From Kitasatospora terrestris (GTDB lineage: Bacteria > Actinomycetota > Actinomycetes > Streptomycetales > Streptomycetaceae): a DNA stretch of 64,000 bases. The notes beneath the pieces are model-generated. The model did no database searches, had not been told where the DNA came from, and saw only the letters and a list, made by a program, of their open reading frames with translations. Every line of letters starts with the position of its first letter. Position 1 is the first letter of the stretch. The position numbers and the translations under genes were made by a program. The DNA is taken from positions 5,394,001 to 5,458,000 of the forward strand of contig NZ_BAABIS010000001.1 in NCBI RefSeq assembly GCF_039542905.1, given 5' to 3'. This document shows, one piece after another, positions 26,099 to 35,487 of this stretch.

Positions 26099-27664
26099 GT
26101 GTTCGACACTCTCTCCGACCGCCTCGCAGCGACGTTCAAGAACCTCCGGGGCAAGGGCCGCCTCAGCGAGGCGGACATCGACGCCACCGCGCGCGAGATC
26201 CGGATCGCGCTGCTGGAGGCGGATGTCGCGCTGCCGGTGGTGCGGGCCTTCATCAAGCAGATCAAGGACCGGGCGCTCGGCGCCGAGGTCTCCGGCGCGC
26301 TGAACCCGGCGCAGCAGATCATCAAGATCGTCAACGAGGAGCTCATCGCGATCCTCGGTGGCGAGACCCGCCGTCTGCGCTACGCCAAGAACGGCCCGAC
26401 CGTCATCATGCTGGCGGGTCTGCAGGGTGCCGGTAAGACCACCCTGGCGGGCAAGCTCGGCCACTGGCTGAAGCAGCAGAAGCACACCCCGCTGCTGGTC
26501 GCCTGCGACCTCCAGCGCCCCAACGCGGTCAACCAGCTCCAGGTGGTCGCCGAGCGCGCCGGGGTCGCCTTCTACGGCCCGCAGCCCGGCAACGGTGTCG
26601 GCGACCCGGTGCAGGTGGCCAAGGACTCGATCGAGTACGCCAAGCAGAAGCAGTACGACGTCGTCGTCGTCGACACCGCCGGCCGCCTGGGCATCGACGC
26701 CGAGCTGATGCAGCAGGCCGCGGACATCCGCGCCGCCGTCCAGCCGGACGAGGTGCTGTTCGTGGTCGACGCCATGGTCGGCCAGGACGCGGTCACCACC
26801 GCCCAGGCCTTCCTCGAGGGCGTCGACTTCACCGGCGTGGTGCTCTCCAAGCTGGACGGCGACGCCCGGGGCGGCGCCGCCCTCTCGGTCGCCCACGTGA
26901 CCGGCCGTCAGATCATGTTCGCCTCCAACGGCGAGAAGGTCGACGACTTCGACGCCTTCCACCCCGACCGGATGGCCTCGCGCATCCTCGGCATGGGTGA
27001 CGTCCTCTCCCTGATCGAGAAGGCCGAGCAGACCTTCTCGCAGGAGGAGGCCGAGAAGATGGCCGCCAAGCTGCGCGGCGGTCCGAAGGCCTTCACCCTG
27101 GACGACTTCCTGTCCCAGCTGGAGCAGGTCCAGAAGATGGGCTCGATCTCCAAGCTGCTCGGCATGCTGCCGGGCATGGGCCAGATCCGGGACCAGATCA
27201 ACAACATCGACGACAAGGACGTCAACCGGGTCGGCGCGATCATCAAGTCGATGACGCCGGCCGAGCGCGCCGAGCCGGAGCTGATCAACGGCTCCCGCCG
27301 GGCCCGCATCGCCAAGGGTTCGGGCGTCCAGGTCGGCGAGGTGAAGAACCTGGTCGAGCGGTTCTTCGAGGCGCGGAAGATGATGTCCGCGATGGCCTCC
27401 GGCAAGGGCATCCCCGGCATGCCGGGCATCCCCGGCATGGGTGGCGGTGCCAAGAAGTCCGCCAAGAAGGCGCCGGTCGCCAAGGGCAAGCGCAAGAGCG
27501 GCAACCCGCTGAAGCGCGCGCAGGAGGAGGCCGAGGCCGCCCAGCGCAAGGCGCTCGGCCCGGCCGGCGAGCAGCCCGCCGCCCCCGGCGGTGCCTTCGG
27601 CCTCGGTGCGGGCAAGGGCCCGTCGGACTTCCAGCTCCCGCCGGAGTTCAAGGACCTGCTGTAG
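26099..27664 (+). CDS. ffh: Signal recognition particle protein Ffh
   Basis: A 521-residue SRP54 GTPase that binds 4.5S RNA and signal sequences. The N domain leads to G1 GLQGAGKT at residues 107-114. DTAGR is near 194 and TGVVLSKLDGDARGG near 245. The methionine-rich M domain from about 320 contains GMLPGMGQIRDQI and the RNA-binding SRRARIAKGSG. The C-terminus has MPGIPGMGGG repeats and a Lys/Gly-rich tail typical of actinobacteria. Start GTG, about 110 bases after glnD. Confidence 0.98.
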   Translation: MFDTLSDRLAATFKNLRGKGRLSEADIDATAREIRIALLEADVALPVVRAFIKQIKDRALGAEVSGALNPAQQIIKIVNEELIAILGGETRRLRYAKNGPTVIMLAGLQGAGKTTLAGKLGHWLKQQKHTPLLVACDLQRPNAVNQLQVVAERAGVAFYGPQPGNGVGDPVQVAKDSIEYAKQKQYDVVVVDTAGRLGIDAELMQQAADIRAAVQPDEVLFVVDAMVGQDAVTTAQAFLEGVDFTGVVLSKLDGDARGGAALSVAHVTGRQIMFASNGEKVDDFDAFHPDRMASRILGMGDVLSLIEKAEQTFSQEEAEKMAAKLRGGPKAFTLDDFLSQLEQVQKMGSISKLLGMLPGMGQIRDQINNIDDKDVNRVGAIIKSMTPAERAEPELINGSRRARIAKGSGVQVGEVKNLVERFFEARKMMSAMASGKGIPGMPGIPGMGGGAKKSAKKAPVAKGKRKSGNPLKRAQEEAEAAQRKALGPAGEQPAAPGGAFGLGAGKGPSDFQLPPEFKDLL

Positions 27665-27799
27665 GGCCTGCTGCGGGTTCTGCTGCGGGGCCTGCTGGAG
27701 GACCCCCACCGTGGGGTCCGCCGTGGGTCCTGCCGTGGGGCCCGCCGTGGGTCCTGCCGTGGGGCCTGCTGGAGGACCCGCCGCGGGGGTCGTCCGTGG
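27665..27799. repeat. Degenerate GC-rich tandem repeats after ffh
   Basis: About six imperfect copies of a 12-base core GGG(T/C)CC(T/C)GCCGT, which pair up as 23-24-base units (GGGTCCTGCCGTGGGGCCCGCCGT), fill the space from the ffh stop to the terminator. Related variants such as GCCTGCTGGAGGACC flank both ends. No gene is present. Confidence 0.7.
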
Positions 27800-27809
27800 A
27801 GGAGCAATG

Positions 27810-27842
27810 ACGGCCGGGGGTGCGCGCAGCGCCCCCGGCCGT
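27810..27842 (+). terminator. Perfect 11-bp hairpin
   Basis: ACGGCCGGGGG (27810-27820) and CCCCCGGCCGT (27832-27842) pair around an 11-base loop. It ends the ffh transcription unit after the repeat tract. Confidence 0.65.
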
Positions 27843-27868
27843 GCGCTTCCCGGTGCTTTGATGGACCT

Positions 27869-28396
27869 ATGCGAGTGAGGATCCGGGCGCCGAGGCGCGA
27901 GGACGTGCAGGCGTACGCGGAGGCGGTGCGACGGTCCGCCGAGCACATCGGCCGGTGGAACCCGGTCGAGCCGGACGGGCTGCCCGAGCTGCTGGACCGC
28001 CAGGGCGCCGGGCTGAGGACCTACCTGATCGAGGACGCCGAGACCGGGGGCCTGGTCGGCAAGTGCAACGTGGCCAACATCGTGATGGGCCGCTTCTGCA
28101 ACGCCGCGCTCGGCTACGACTCCTACCTGCCGTTCGCCGGCACCGGCCGGATGGGCGAGGGCATGCGGCTGGTGGTCGACCGCTGCTTCGCCGCGGAGGA
28201 CCTCGGAGGCCTCGGGCTGCACCGCCTGGAGATCAACATCCAGCCGGACAACGAGCGCTCGATCGCCCTGGCCCGCCGACTGGGCTTCCGCCACGAGGGC
28301 TTCACGCCGCGGATGCTCTTCCTGCAGGGCGCGTGGCGCGACCACGAGCGGTTCGCCCTCACCGCCGAGGAGTGGCCGACCCCGACCCGGATCTGA
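27869..28396 (+). CDS. GNAT family N-acetyltransferase (RimJ/RimL type)
   Basis: A 175-residue acetyltransferase with the RimL-like arrangement. NVANIVMGRFCNAALGYDS forms the beta-4 region, and LPFAGTGRMGEGMRLVVDRCF the acetyl-CoA pyrophosphate loop (R-x-x-G-x-G/A equivalent). LGLHRLEINIQPDNERSIALARRLGF is the classical motif B. Probably acetylates a protein N-terminus or small amine; the substrate is unknown. ATG at 27869 lies 26 bases after the hairpin and lacks a strong ribosome site. Confidence 0.88.
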   Translation: MRVRIRAPRREDVQAYAEAVRRSAEHIGRWNPVEPDGLPELLDRQGAGLRTYLIEDAETGGLVGKCNVANIVMGRFCNAALGYDSYLPFAGTGRMGEGMRLVVDRCFAAEDLGGLGLHRLEINIQPDNERSIALARRLGFRHEGFTPRMLFLQGAWRDHERFALTAEEWPTPTRI

Positions 28397-28442
28397 GCCG
28401 CGCGCCGCCTCGTGCCGCCTGGATCAAGGTTCGGCATGTCCG

Positions 28443-28448
28443 TATTGT
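28443..28448 (+). promoter_or_regulatory. -10 box of a probable leaderless ftsH transcript
   Basis: TATTGT ends 7 bases before the GTG at 28456, and no ribosome site is present. A clear -35 is not visible. Confidence 0.45.
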
Positions 28449-28455
28449 CCGATGG

Positions 28456-30372
<1,917 letters not shown>

Positions 30373-30385
30373 ACGCCCCTCGGCC

Positions 30386-30545
30386 GGGTGCCGGGTGCCG
30401 GGTGCCGGGTGCCGGGTGCCGGGTGCCGGGTGCCGGGTGCCGGGCTCGGTCTGGCCGGTCGGGTGCCGGGCTCGGCCTGTCCGGTCGGGTGGCGGGCCCA
30501 GTCTGTCCGGTCGGGTGGCGGGCTCGGTCTGACCGGTCGGGTGGT
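30386..30545. repeat. Two nested minisatellites: GGGTGCC x8 then a 26-bp unit x4
   Basis: Eight perfect copies of the heptamer GGGTGCC occupy 30386-30441. Four copies of a 26-base unit starting GGGCTCGGTCTG follow at 30442, 30468, 30494 and 30520; each ends in GGTCGGGTGxC, so the longer unit contains a diverged heptamer. They fill the gap between the convergent ftsH and methyltransferase stops. Confidence 0.95.
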
Positions 30546-30549
30546 GGGC

Positions 30550-31557
30550 TCAGCGCTCGGCGACGACGTAGCGGAAGAGGTTGACCATCCGGACCGAGCC
30601 GTCAGCCTGGACGTACGGGTGCAGCGCCTCCTCCAGCTCCTTGGCCACCAGCGCCTCCCCGGCGTCCGCCACCGCCCGCTCGAACAGTCCGGTGGAGAGC
30701 ATGCCGCGCACCGCCTCGTCCAGATCGGCGTAGGCGAACGGGCAGCTGACCCGTCCGCTGCCCGCCGGCCGCAGACCGGCACCGTTCAGCAGCCGCTCCA
30801 TCGCCCCCGGAGCACTCAACCCGAACGGACCGCGCGCCGGGGGGCGCGGGGCGTGCCGGTGCGCCACCGCCAACACCGACGCGCTCTCGCAGCGCTCCGG
30901 CGGGCCCCAACTCGCCAGCACCACCTGACCGCCCGGCAGCGTCCGCCGGGCCGCCGCGGCCACCAGCTCGGTCGGCCGCTCGGCGAGCGGCAGCTGCTCG
31001 AAAACCGTCACCAGCGAGTGGGCCGGCCGGGCGACGCCGTACGCCGAACGGGCGGCCACACCGGCCGGTGAGGGGGAGAAGCGCGCGGCGCTGTCGAGGG
31101 CCGACGGGGAGAAGCGTGCGGGGCTGTCGAGGGCCGACGGGGCGAAGCGTGCGGCGGGGCCGGCGGCCCGCGAGGGCCCGGGACCGGACGCCGAGGGTTC
31201 GAAGCCGGCTGCCGCGGGCTCCAGGCCGGGCACCGACGCAGCGGGCCCGGGGGAGACCGCGAGGCCCCGGCCCTGCGCCAGCTCCCGCAGCTCGGCGACG
31301 TCCTCCTCGCCGGTGACCTGCGCCCCGCGCTCCGCCGCCAGCAGCAGGGCCAGCCCCGAACGGCAGCCCAGGGCCAGCAGACTGGTCGCCGCTCCGACCT
31401 CCAGCCGCTGGTAGACGGCCTGGTAGAGCGGGACCAGCATCCGCTCCTGGATCTCCGCCCAGTCCCGCGCCCGACCCTGCGACCCCGCGAGGGCCTGCAC
31501 CCCGGGGCGTTGTGCGGTGTCGCCGGTCATTTGCGCTGAAGCCATTCCGGTCTCCAT
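30550..31557 (-). CDS. Class I SAM-dependent methyltransferase-like protein
   Basis: A 335-residue protein. Residues about 58-84 (TSLLALGCRSGLALLLAAERGAQVTGEEDV) resemble motif I of class I methyltransferases, and the C-terminal half (ELVAAAARRTLPGGQVVLASWGPPERCE) resembles the post-motif III region of UbiE-like enzymes. An Ala/Pro/Ser-rich insert of about 50 residues in between contains repeats of ARFSPSALDS encoded by a 33-bp tandem repeat. The catalytic status is uncertain because motif I is degenerate. Divergent from proS. Confidence 0.65.
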   Translation of the reverse strand: METGMASAQMTGDTAQRPGVQALAGSQGRARDWAEIQERMLVPLYQAVYQRLEVGAATSLLALGCRSGLALLLAAERGAQVTGEEDVAELRELAQGRGLAVSPGPAASVPGLEPAAAGFEPSASGPGPSRAAGPAARFAPSALDSPARFSPSALDSAARFSPSPAGVAARSAYGVARPAHSLVTVFEQLPLAERPTELVAAAARRTLPGGQVVLASWGPPERCESASVLAVAHRHAPRPPARGPFGLSAPGAMERLLNGAGLRPAGSGRVSCPFAYADLDEAVRGMLSTGLFERAVADAGEALVAKELEEALHPYVQADGSVRMVNLFRYVVAER

Positions 31558-31565
31558 TCCCGTCC

Positions 31566-31655
31566 GTGAGTCCCGGTGCCACCCCGGATCCCGCTGTCAC
31601 TCCGGATCCCGATGCCACCTTCAGTCCCGATGCCACCCTGAGTCCCGATGCCGCG
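31566..31655. repeat. Five copies of an 18-bp tandem repeat
   Basis: Units start at 31566, 31584, 31602, 31620 and 31638, each close to CCGGATCCCGATGCCACC. They lie in the 257-bp divergent gap between the methyltransferase and proS, where no gene is seen. Confidence 0.9.
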
Positions 31656-31801
31656 CTGCCGCCACCGGATGTCCTGCTCCCGCCCCCGGTCGAGCCCGCC
31701 CCGGTACCAGCGAACAGCGCCTCGGCCCCGGCGTCCAGACGGGCGGCGCGGGTTGTTGGCCGGACGGTGAAACCGATTCACAGTCCGCGCCCGGATCCCC
31801 G

Positions 31802-31807
31802 TACCAT
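31802..31807 (+). promoter_or_regulatory. -10 box of a probable leaderless proS transcript
   Basis: TACCAT ends 7 bases before the ATG of proS, and no ribosome site is present. TTCACA 19 bases upstream is a weak -35 candidate. Confidence 0.5.
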
Positions 31808-31814
31808 CTGCCCC

Positions 31815-33227
31815 ATGGCTAAGGCACCCGTTCTCACCCCTCAGGCGGAAGACTTCCCCCGCTGGTACCAGGACCTCATCAACAAGGCCGAGCTGGCCGA
31901 CAACGGTCCGGTGCGCGGCACCATGGTCATCCGACCGTACGGCTACAGCCTGTGGGAGCGGATGCAGCAGGAGATGGACGCCCGGATCAAGAAGGCCGGC
32001 GCCCAGAACGCCTACTTCCCGATGTTCATCCCGCAGTCGTACCTGACCAAGGAGGCCGAGCACGTCGAGGGCTTCGCCCCAGAGCTCGCGGTGGTCACCC
32101 ACGGCGGCGGCAAGGAGCTGGACGAGCCGGTCGTGGTCCGGCCCACCTCCGAGACGATCATCAACGAGTACTTCTCCAAGTGGGTGCAGAGCCACCGCGA
32201 CCTGCCGCTGCTGATCAACCAGTGGGCCAACGTCGTCCGCTGGGAGCTGCGCCCGCGCGTCTTCCTGCGCACCACCGAGTTCCTCTGGCAGGAGGGCCAC
32301 ACCGCCCACGCCACCTACGAGGACGCCCGCGACTACGCCTCGAAGATCCACACCGACGTGTACGGCGACTTCATGGTCAACGTCCTCGGCATCGACGTGG
32401 TGCTCGGCCGCAAGACCGCCAAGGAGCGCTTCGCCGGCGCCATCAACACCCTCACCCTCGAGGGCATGATGGGCGACGGCAAGGCCCTGCAGATGGGCAC
32501 CAGCCACGAGCTGGGCCAGAACTTCGCCAAGGCGTTCAACACCACCTACCTGTCCGCCGGTTCGGAGCGCGAGCACGTCTGGCAGACCTCGTGGGGCGTC
32601 TCCACCCGCATGGTGGGCGGCCTGATCATGTCGCACGGCGACGACAACGGCCTGCGCGTCCCGCCGCGGCTCGCCGCCGTCCAGGCCGTCGTCCTCGCCA
32701 TCAAGGGCGACGACGCGGTGCTGGCGAAGGTCCGCGAGATCGGCGCCGCGCTGGAGGCCGCCGGCGTCCGCGTGGTGGTCGACGACCGGACCGACACCCC
32801 CTTCGGCCGCCGCGCCGTCGACTGGGAGCTCAAGGGCGTCCCACTGCGCATCGAGGTCGGCCCGCGCGACGTCGAGGCCGGCACCGCGATGCTCGCCCGC
32901 CGCATCGCCGGCGGCAAGGAGCCGGTCTCCATCGACTCGCTGGCCGCGACCGTGCCCGGCATCCTCGAGGAGGACCAGGCACTGCTGCTCCGTCAGTCCC
33001 GCGAGCGCCGCGAGGCCCGCACGGTGGACGTCAAGACCATCGACGAGGCCATCGAGGCCGCCGCGACCGGCTGGGGCCGGATCTCCTGGGCCGAGCTCGG
33101 CCCGGAGGGCGAGGCCAAGCTGGCCGCTCAGGGCGTCTCGGTGCGCTGCATCGTCGCGGCCGACGGCTCCGTCCCGGCCACCGACGACCAGGCCGGCAAT
33201 CTGGCGCTCGTCGCCCGTGCCTACTGA
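31815..33227 (+). CDS. proS: Prolyl-tRNA synthetase, archaeal/eukaryote-like type
   Basis: A 470-residue class II aminoacyl-tRNA synthetase. Motif 2 region REVRPTSE-like (VRPTSETIINEYF, near residue 108) and WEGHTAH-type segment (FLWQEGHTAHAT) are present. The C-terminus ends in a conserved Tyr (ARAY), a feature of the eukaryote/archaea-like ProRS, and the bacterial editing insertion is absent; length fits that class. It charges tRNA-Pro. An upstream open frame is not family-like. Many streptomycetes carry a bacterial-type ProRS as well, so this may be the second copy. Confidence 0.95.
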   Translation: MAKAPVLTPQAEDFPRWYQDLINKAELADNGPVRGTMVIRPYGYSLWERMQQEMDARIKKAGAQNAYFPMFIPQSYLTKEAEHVEGFAPELAVVTHGGGKELDEPVVVRPTSETIINEYFSKWVQSHRDLPLLINQWANVVRWELRPRVFLRTTEFLWQEGHTAHATYEDARDYASKIHTDVYGDFMVNVLGIDVVLGRKTAKERFAGAINTLTLEGMMGDGKALQMGTSHELGQNFAKAFNTTYLSAGSEREHVWQTSWGVSTRMVGGLIMSHGDDNGLRVPPRLAAVQAVVLAIKGDDAVLAKVREIGAALEAAGVRVVVDDRTDTPFGRRAVDWELKGVPLRIEVGPRDVEAGTAMLARRIAGGKEPVSIDSLAATVPGILEEDQALLLRQSRERREARTVDVKTIDEAIEAAATGWGRISWAELGPEGEAKLAAQGVSVRCIVAADGSVPATDDQAGNLALVARAY

Positions 33228-33356
33228 GCGTCACCGCACCGTTCCACCAGCGTTCCGGCTGACGGACGTTCGAATTCAAGAACCCAGGTTCGCGTACTAG
33301 CAGTTGAGACTACTGACCGGTCAACTCCCGGCGGTCGAAAACTAGCGGTACGGTAT

Positions 33357-33398
33357 ACGGCCCGTGGCCCTGTCAATTCTCGGCGGGTCACGGGCCGT
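33357..33398 (+). terminator. Hairpin in the gap after proS
   Basis: ACGGCCCGTG (33357-33366) and CACGGGCCGT (33389-33398) pair perfectly, extended inward by GCCC/GGGT. A 371-bp gap separates proS from the next gene; it also holds a TGACCGGTCA palindrome (33313-33322) and the structures listed next. Confidence 0.7.
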
Positions 33399-33435
33399 CC
33401 GCTTGGGGGTGCTGGGCCCCCGTGCGGTGCCGAGA

Positions 33436-33456
33436 GCCCGGCGAAACCCGCCGGGC
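33436..33456. repeat. Short perfect hairpin
   Basis: GCCCGGCG and CGCCGGGC pair around AAACC. It lies 143 bases before the SprT-like gene, in its presumed leader or promoter area. Confidence 0.5.
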
Positions 33457-33542
33457 ACGAGAGTTGCAGGGGGTTGGTCTTGCGTCAGATCGGATCAGCG
33501 CAATTCGCGCGCGGATGTGCATTCCTGAGAGTTCGCTGGGAA

Positions 33543-33559
33543 TTCCCGGAGACCGGGAA
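33543..33559. promoter_or_regulatory. Palindrome upstream of the SprT-like gene
   Basis: TTCCCGG-AGA-CCGGGAA is a perfect 7-bp inverted repeat ending 39 bases before the GTG. Its position near a -35 region suggests a regulator site; no factor is identified. Confidence 0.4.
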
Positions 33560-33598
33560 CTCGCGGAACATCGGCTCTCTCCCCATCGTTGGTACAGC

Positions 33599-34177
33599 GT
33601 GAGCACGACACAGCCCCTCGTCCTGGCGGCCGAACTGGCCGCCGCCTGGAGCGACATCCAGGCCCACCACCAGGACCTCCCCGACCTGGCCTCGCCCGAG
33701 GCGCTGATCGGCGAGTCCTCCTCGGCCTGTGGCACCCAGCTCAACTTCGAGCGGCTGCTGCACGAGGCCGCCCACGGGCTGGCTGCCGCCCGCGAGATCC
33801 GCGACACCTCGCGAGCCGGCCGCTACCACAACCGCCGCTTCCTGATGCTCGCCTCCGAGCTGGGCCTGGCCCACCCGGTCGAGCCGCACGCCAGCAGCGG
33901 TTTCTCCCAGGTCACCATGGACATCGCCACCCGCGAGCGCTACACCGGGACCATCGAGCGTCTCGACCGCGCCCTCGGTGCCCACCAGCTCGCCGTCACC
34001 GGCGAGGGCAACCACCGGACGTTCCGAGGCCCGGCGGCCCGGCACGGCTCCTCCGGCGGCGGCGTCCGCGTCAAGGCCGTCTGCGGCTGCGGCCGCAACG
34101 TCCGGGTCGTGCCGTCCGTGCTCGCCCAGGCCTCGATCGTCTGTGGCGCCTGCCAGCAGCCGTTCAAGATCGCCTGA
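33599..34177 (+). CDS. SprT-like zinc metalloprotease-fold protein
   Basis: A 192-residue protein. HEAAH at residues 55-59 is the HExxH zinc motif, with RYHNRRFLMLASELGL downstream as the usual SprT third-ligand region. A C-terminal zinc ribbon (CGCGRNVR then CGACQQPF, about 163-187) is also typical of SprT-like proteins. Related eukaryotic Spartan removes DNA-protein crosslinks; the bacterial role is unknown. The GTG at 33599 was chosen because STTQPLVLAAELAAAW begins the domain, although no ribosome site is evident. Confidence 0.83.
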   Translation: MSTTQPLVLAAELAAAWSDIQAHHQDLPDLASPEALIGESSSACGTQLNFERLLHEAAHGLAAAREIRDTSRAGRYHNRRFLMLASELGLAHPVEPHASSGFSQVTMDIATRERYTGTIERLDRALGAHQLAVTGEGNHRTFRGPAARHGSSGGGVRVKAVCGCGRNVRVVPSVLAQASIVCGACQQPFKIA

Positions 34178-34274
34178 AGCGGCTGACCTGGACTGAAAGC
34201 CGGGCCGGGACCATTGGTCGACGGCTCTACCGGGGGCGGGGGCCCTCGGTCGGGTCGTGGCCGGTCGCGGTCAG

Positions 34275-34376
34275 GGGTGATCGGCGGTGATCGGCGGTGA
34301 TCGGTCATGGTCGTGCCGTGGCCGTGGCCGTGGCCGTGGCCGTGCCGTGGTCGTGCCGTGGTCGTGCCGTGGCCGC
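34275..34376. repeat. Short tandem repeats between the SprT-like gene and rpsP
   Basis: Three copies of GGTGATCGGC (34275-34304) are followed by runs of CGTGGC and then copies of GGTCGTGCCGT. They fill the 496-bp gap without encoding a plausible gene. Confidence 0.8.
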
Positions 34377-34507
34377 GGGCTTTCGCCGTGTCATCGGCAA
34401 TGCCGTGCTCTGCTGCTGCCGCTCTCCCCGGGCGTTGCTCCCCGTCCGGGCGCTGTCGCTGCGCGTTCTTCGGGGTGCCTGCGCCGCGCTCTCCCCGGGG
34501 GCCTGCG

Positions 34508-34538
34508 GTCAGTCCGACCTGCCCCCGTGTGGCACAAT
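34508..34538 (+). promoter_or_regulatory. Possible rpsP operon promoter
   Basis: CACAAT (34533-34538), preceded by TGTGG, is a good -10 candidate. GTCAGT 19 bases upstream is a weak -35. It would give a leader of roughly 130 bases before rpsP. Confidence 0.35.
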
Positions 34539-34673
34539 GGACAGCTGAGTACTCGGCAGCCGAGCAGGACCCTCTCTCCTAAAGGCTGGCGTGTCCCTTG
34601 AACGGCCCACCCCGCAACCCCACGCGAGGGTCGGTGCTGCTCACCCACGTCAAGTTCAGGAGAACCCACTCCA

Positions 34674-35102
34674 GTGGCAGTCAAGATCAAGCTCAAGCGT
34701 CTCGGCAAGATTCGCTCCCCGCACTACCGCATCGTCGTTGCCGACTCCCGCACCAAGCGTGACGGCCGCGCGATCGAGGAGATCGGCATCTACCAGCCGA
34801 CCTACAACCCCTCGAAGATCGAGGTCGACAGCGACCGCGCCCAGTACTGGCTGTCCGTCGGCGCCCAGCCGACCGAGCCGGTGCTCGCCATCCTCAAGCT
34901 GACCGGTGACTGGCAGAAGTTCAAGGGCCTGCCGGCTCCGGAACCGCTGAAGGTCGCGGAGCCGAAGGTCGAGGACTTCTCGCACCTGTTCGCGAAGGCC
35001 GTCGCCGGCTTCGAGGACGCCACCACCGGTGTCGCCATCACCCCGAAGGCCAAGAAGTCGGACAAGGCTGACGAGGCCGAGGCCGCTTCCACCGAGGCCT
35101 GA
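34674..35102 (+). CDS. rpsP: 30S ribosomal protein S16
   Basis: A 142-residue S16 with the family core KIKLKRLGKIRSPHYRIVVAD and GRAIEEIGIYQP. The core is about 90 residues; the remaining 50 are an Ala/Lys/Glu-rich extension seen in actinobacteria. It is a primary 16S rRNA-binding protein. The GTG at 34674 is preceded by AGGAGA 10 bases upstream. It heads the rpsP-khpA-rimM-trmD-rplS cluster. Confidence 0.97.
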   Translation: MAVKIKLKRLGKIRSPHYRIVVADSRTKRDGRAIEEIGIYQPTYNPSKIEVDSDRAQYWLSVGAQPTEPVLAILKLTGDWQKFKGLPAPEPLKVAEPKVEDFSHLFAKAVAGFEDATTGVAITPKAKKSDKADEAEAASTEA

Positions 35103-35104
35103 GC

Positions 35105-35344
35105 GTGATCGAGGAAGCCCTCGACCACCTGGTGAAGGGCATCGTCGAGCACCCGGACGAGGTGCAGGTGCGCTCGCGCAACCTGCGTCGCGGCCACACC
35201 ATCGAGGTGCGGGTGCACCCCGACGACCTGGGCAAGGTGATCGGCCGGGGCGGCCGGACCGCGCGCGCACTGCGCACCGTGGTCGGCGCCCTGGGCGGAC
35301 GCAACGTCCGGGTCGACCTGGTCGATGTGGACAGCCTCCGCTGA
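35105..35344 (+). CDS. khpA: KH-domain RNA-binding protein KhpA
   Basis: A 79-residue single-KH-domain protein. The GxxG loop lies in the segment KVIGRGGRTARALRTVVGA (near residues 42-48). Binds RNA with its partner KhpB/Jag, and in firmicutes influences cell division and mRNA stability. It starts with GTG two bases after the rpsP stop, so translation is coupled. A hairpin follows, which may reduce transcription into rimM. Confidence 0.93.
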   Translation: MIEEALDHLVKGIVEHPDEVQVRSRNLRRGHTIEVRVHPDDLGKVIGRGGRTARALRTVVGALGGRNVRVDLVDVDSLR

Positions 35345-35364
35345 CCTGCGACCACAGGATGTGA

Positions 35365-35397
35365 GGACCGGCCGGGACGTGACGTCCCGGTCGGTCC
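35365..35397 (+). terminator. 14-bp hairpin between khpA and rimM
   Basis: GGACCGGCCGGGAC (35365-35378) pairs with GTCCCGGTCGGTCC (35384-35397) with a single wobble, followed by TTCTGCGTT. It sits within an otherwise collinear operon, suggesting partial termination or a processing site. Confidence 0.65.
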
Positions 35398-35487
35398 TTC
35401 TGCGTTCCCCGCTCCACGCCTCTCCCCTCCTGTTCTTCCCAGTTCACTTCCCCTCCCGTCCGCTCATCCGCTTGGAGAACGATCACC

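Noticed and set aside
23414..28345. A 1643-codon minus-strand open frame opposite glnD and ffh
   Set aside because: Antisense shadow of two well-identified genes; composition is Gly/Leu/Asp-rich and unlike a real protein.
30386..30545. Tandem repeats considered as a CRISPR array
   Set aside because: Units are contiguous without unique spacers, and no cas gene lies nearby.
31558..31814. T-box or other riboswitch before proS
   Set aside because: The gap holds an 18-bp minisatellite, and the -10 box 7 bases before the ATG implies almost no leader.
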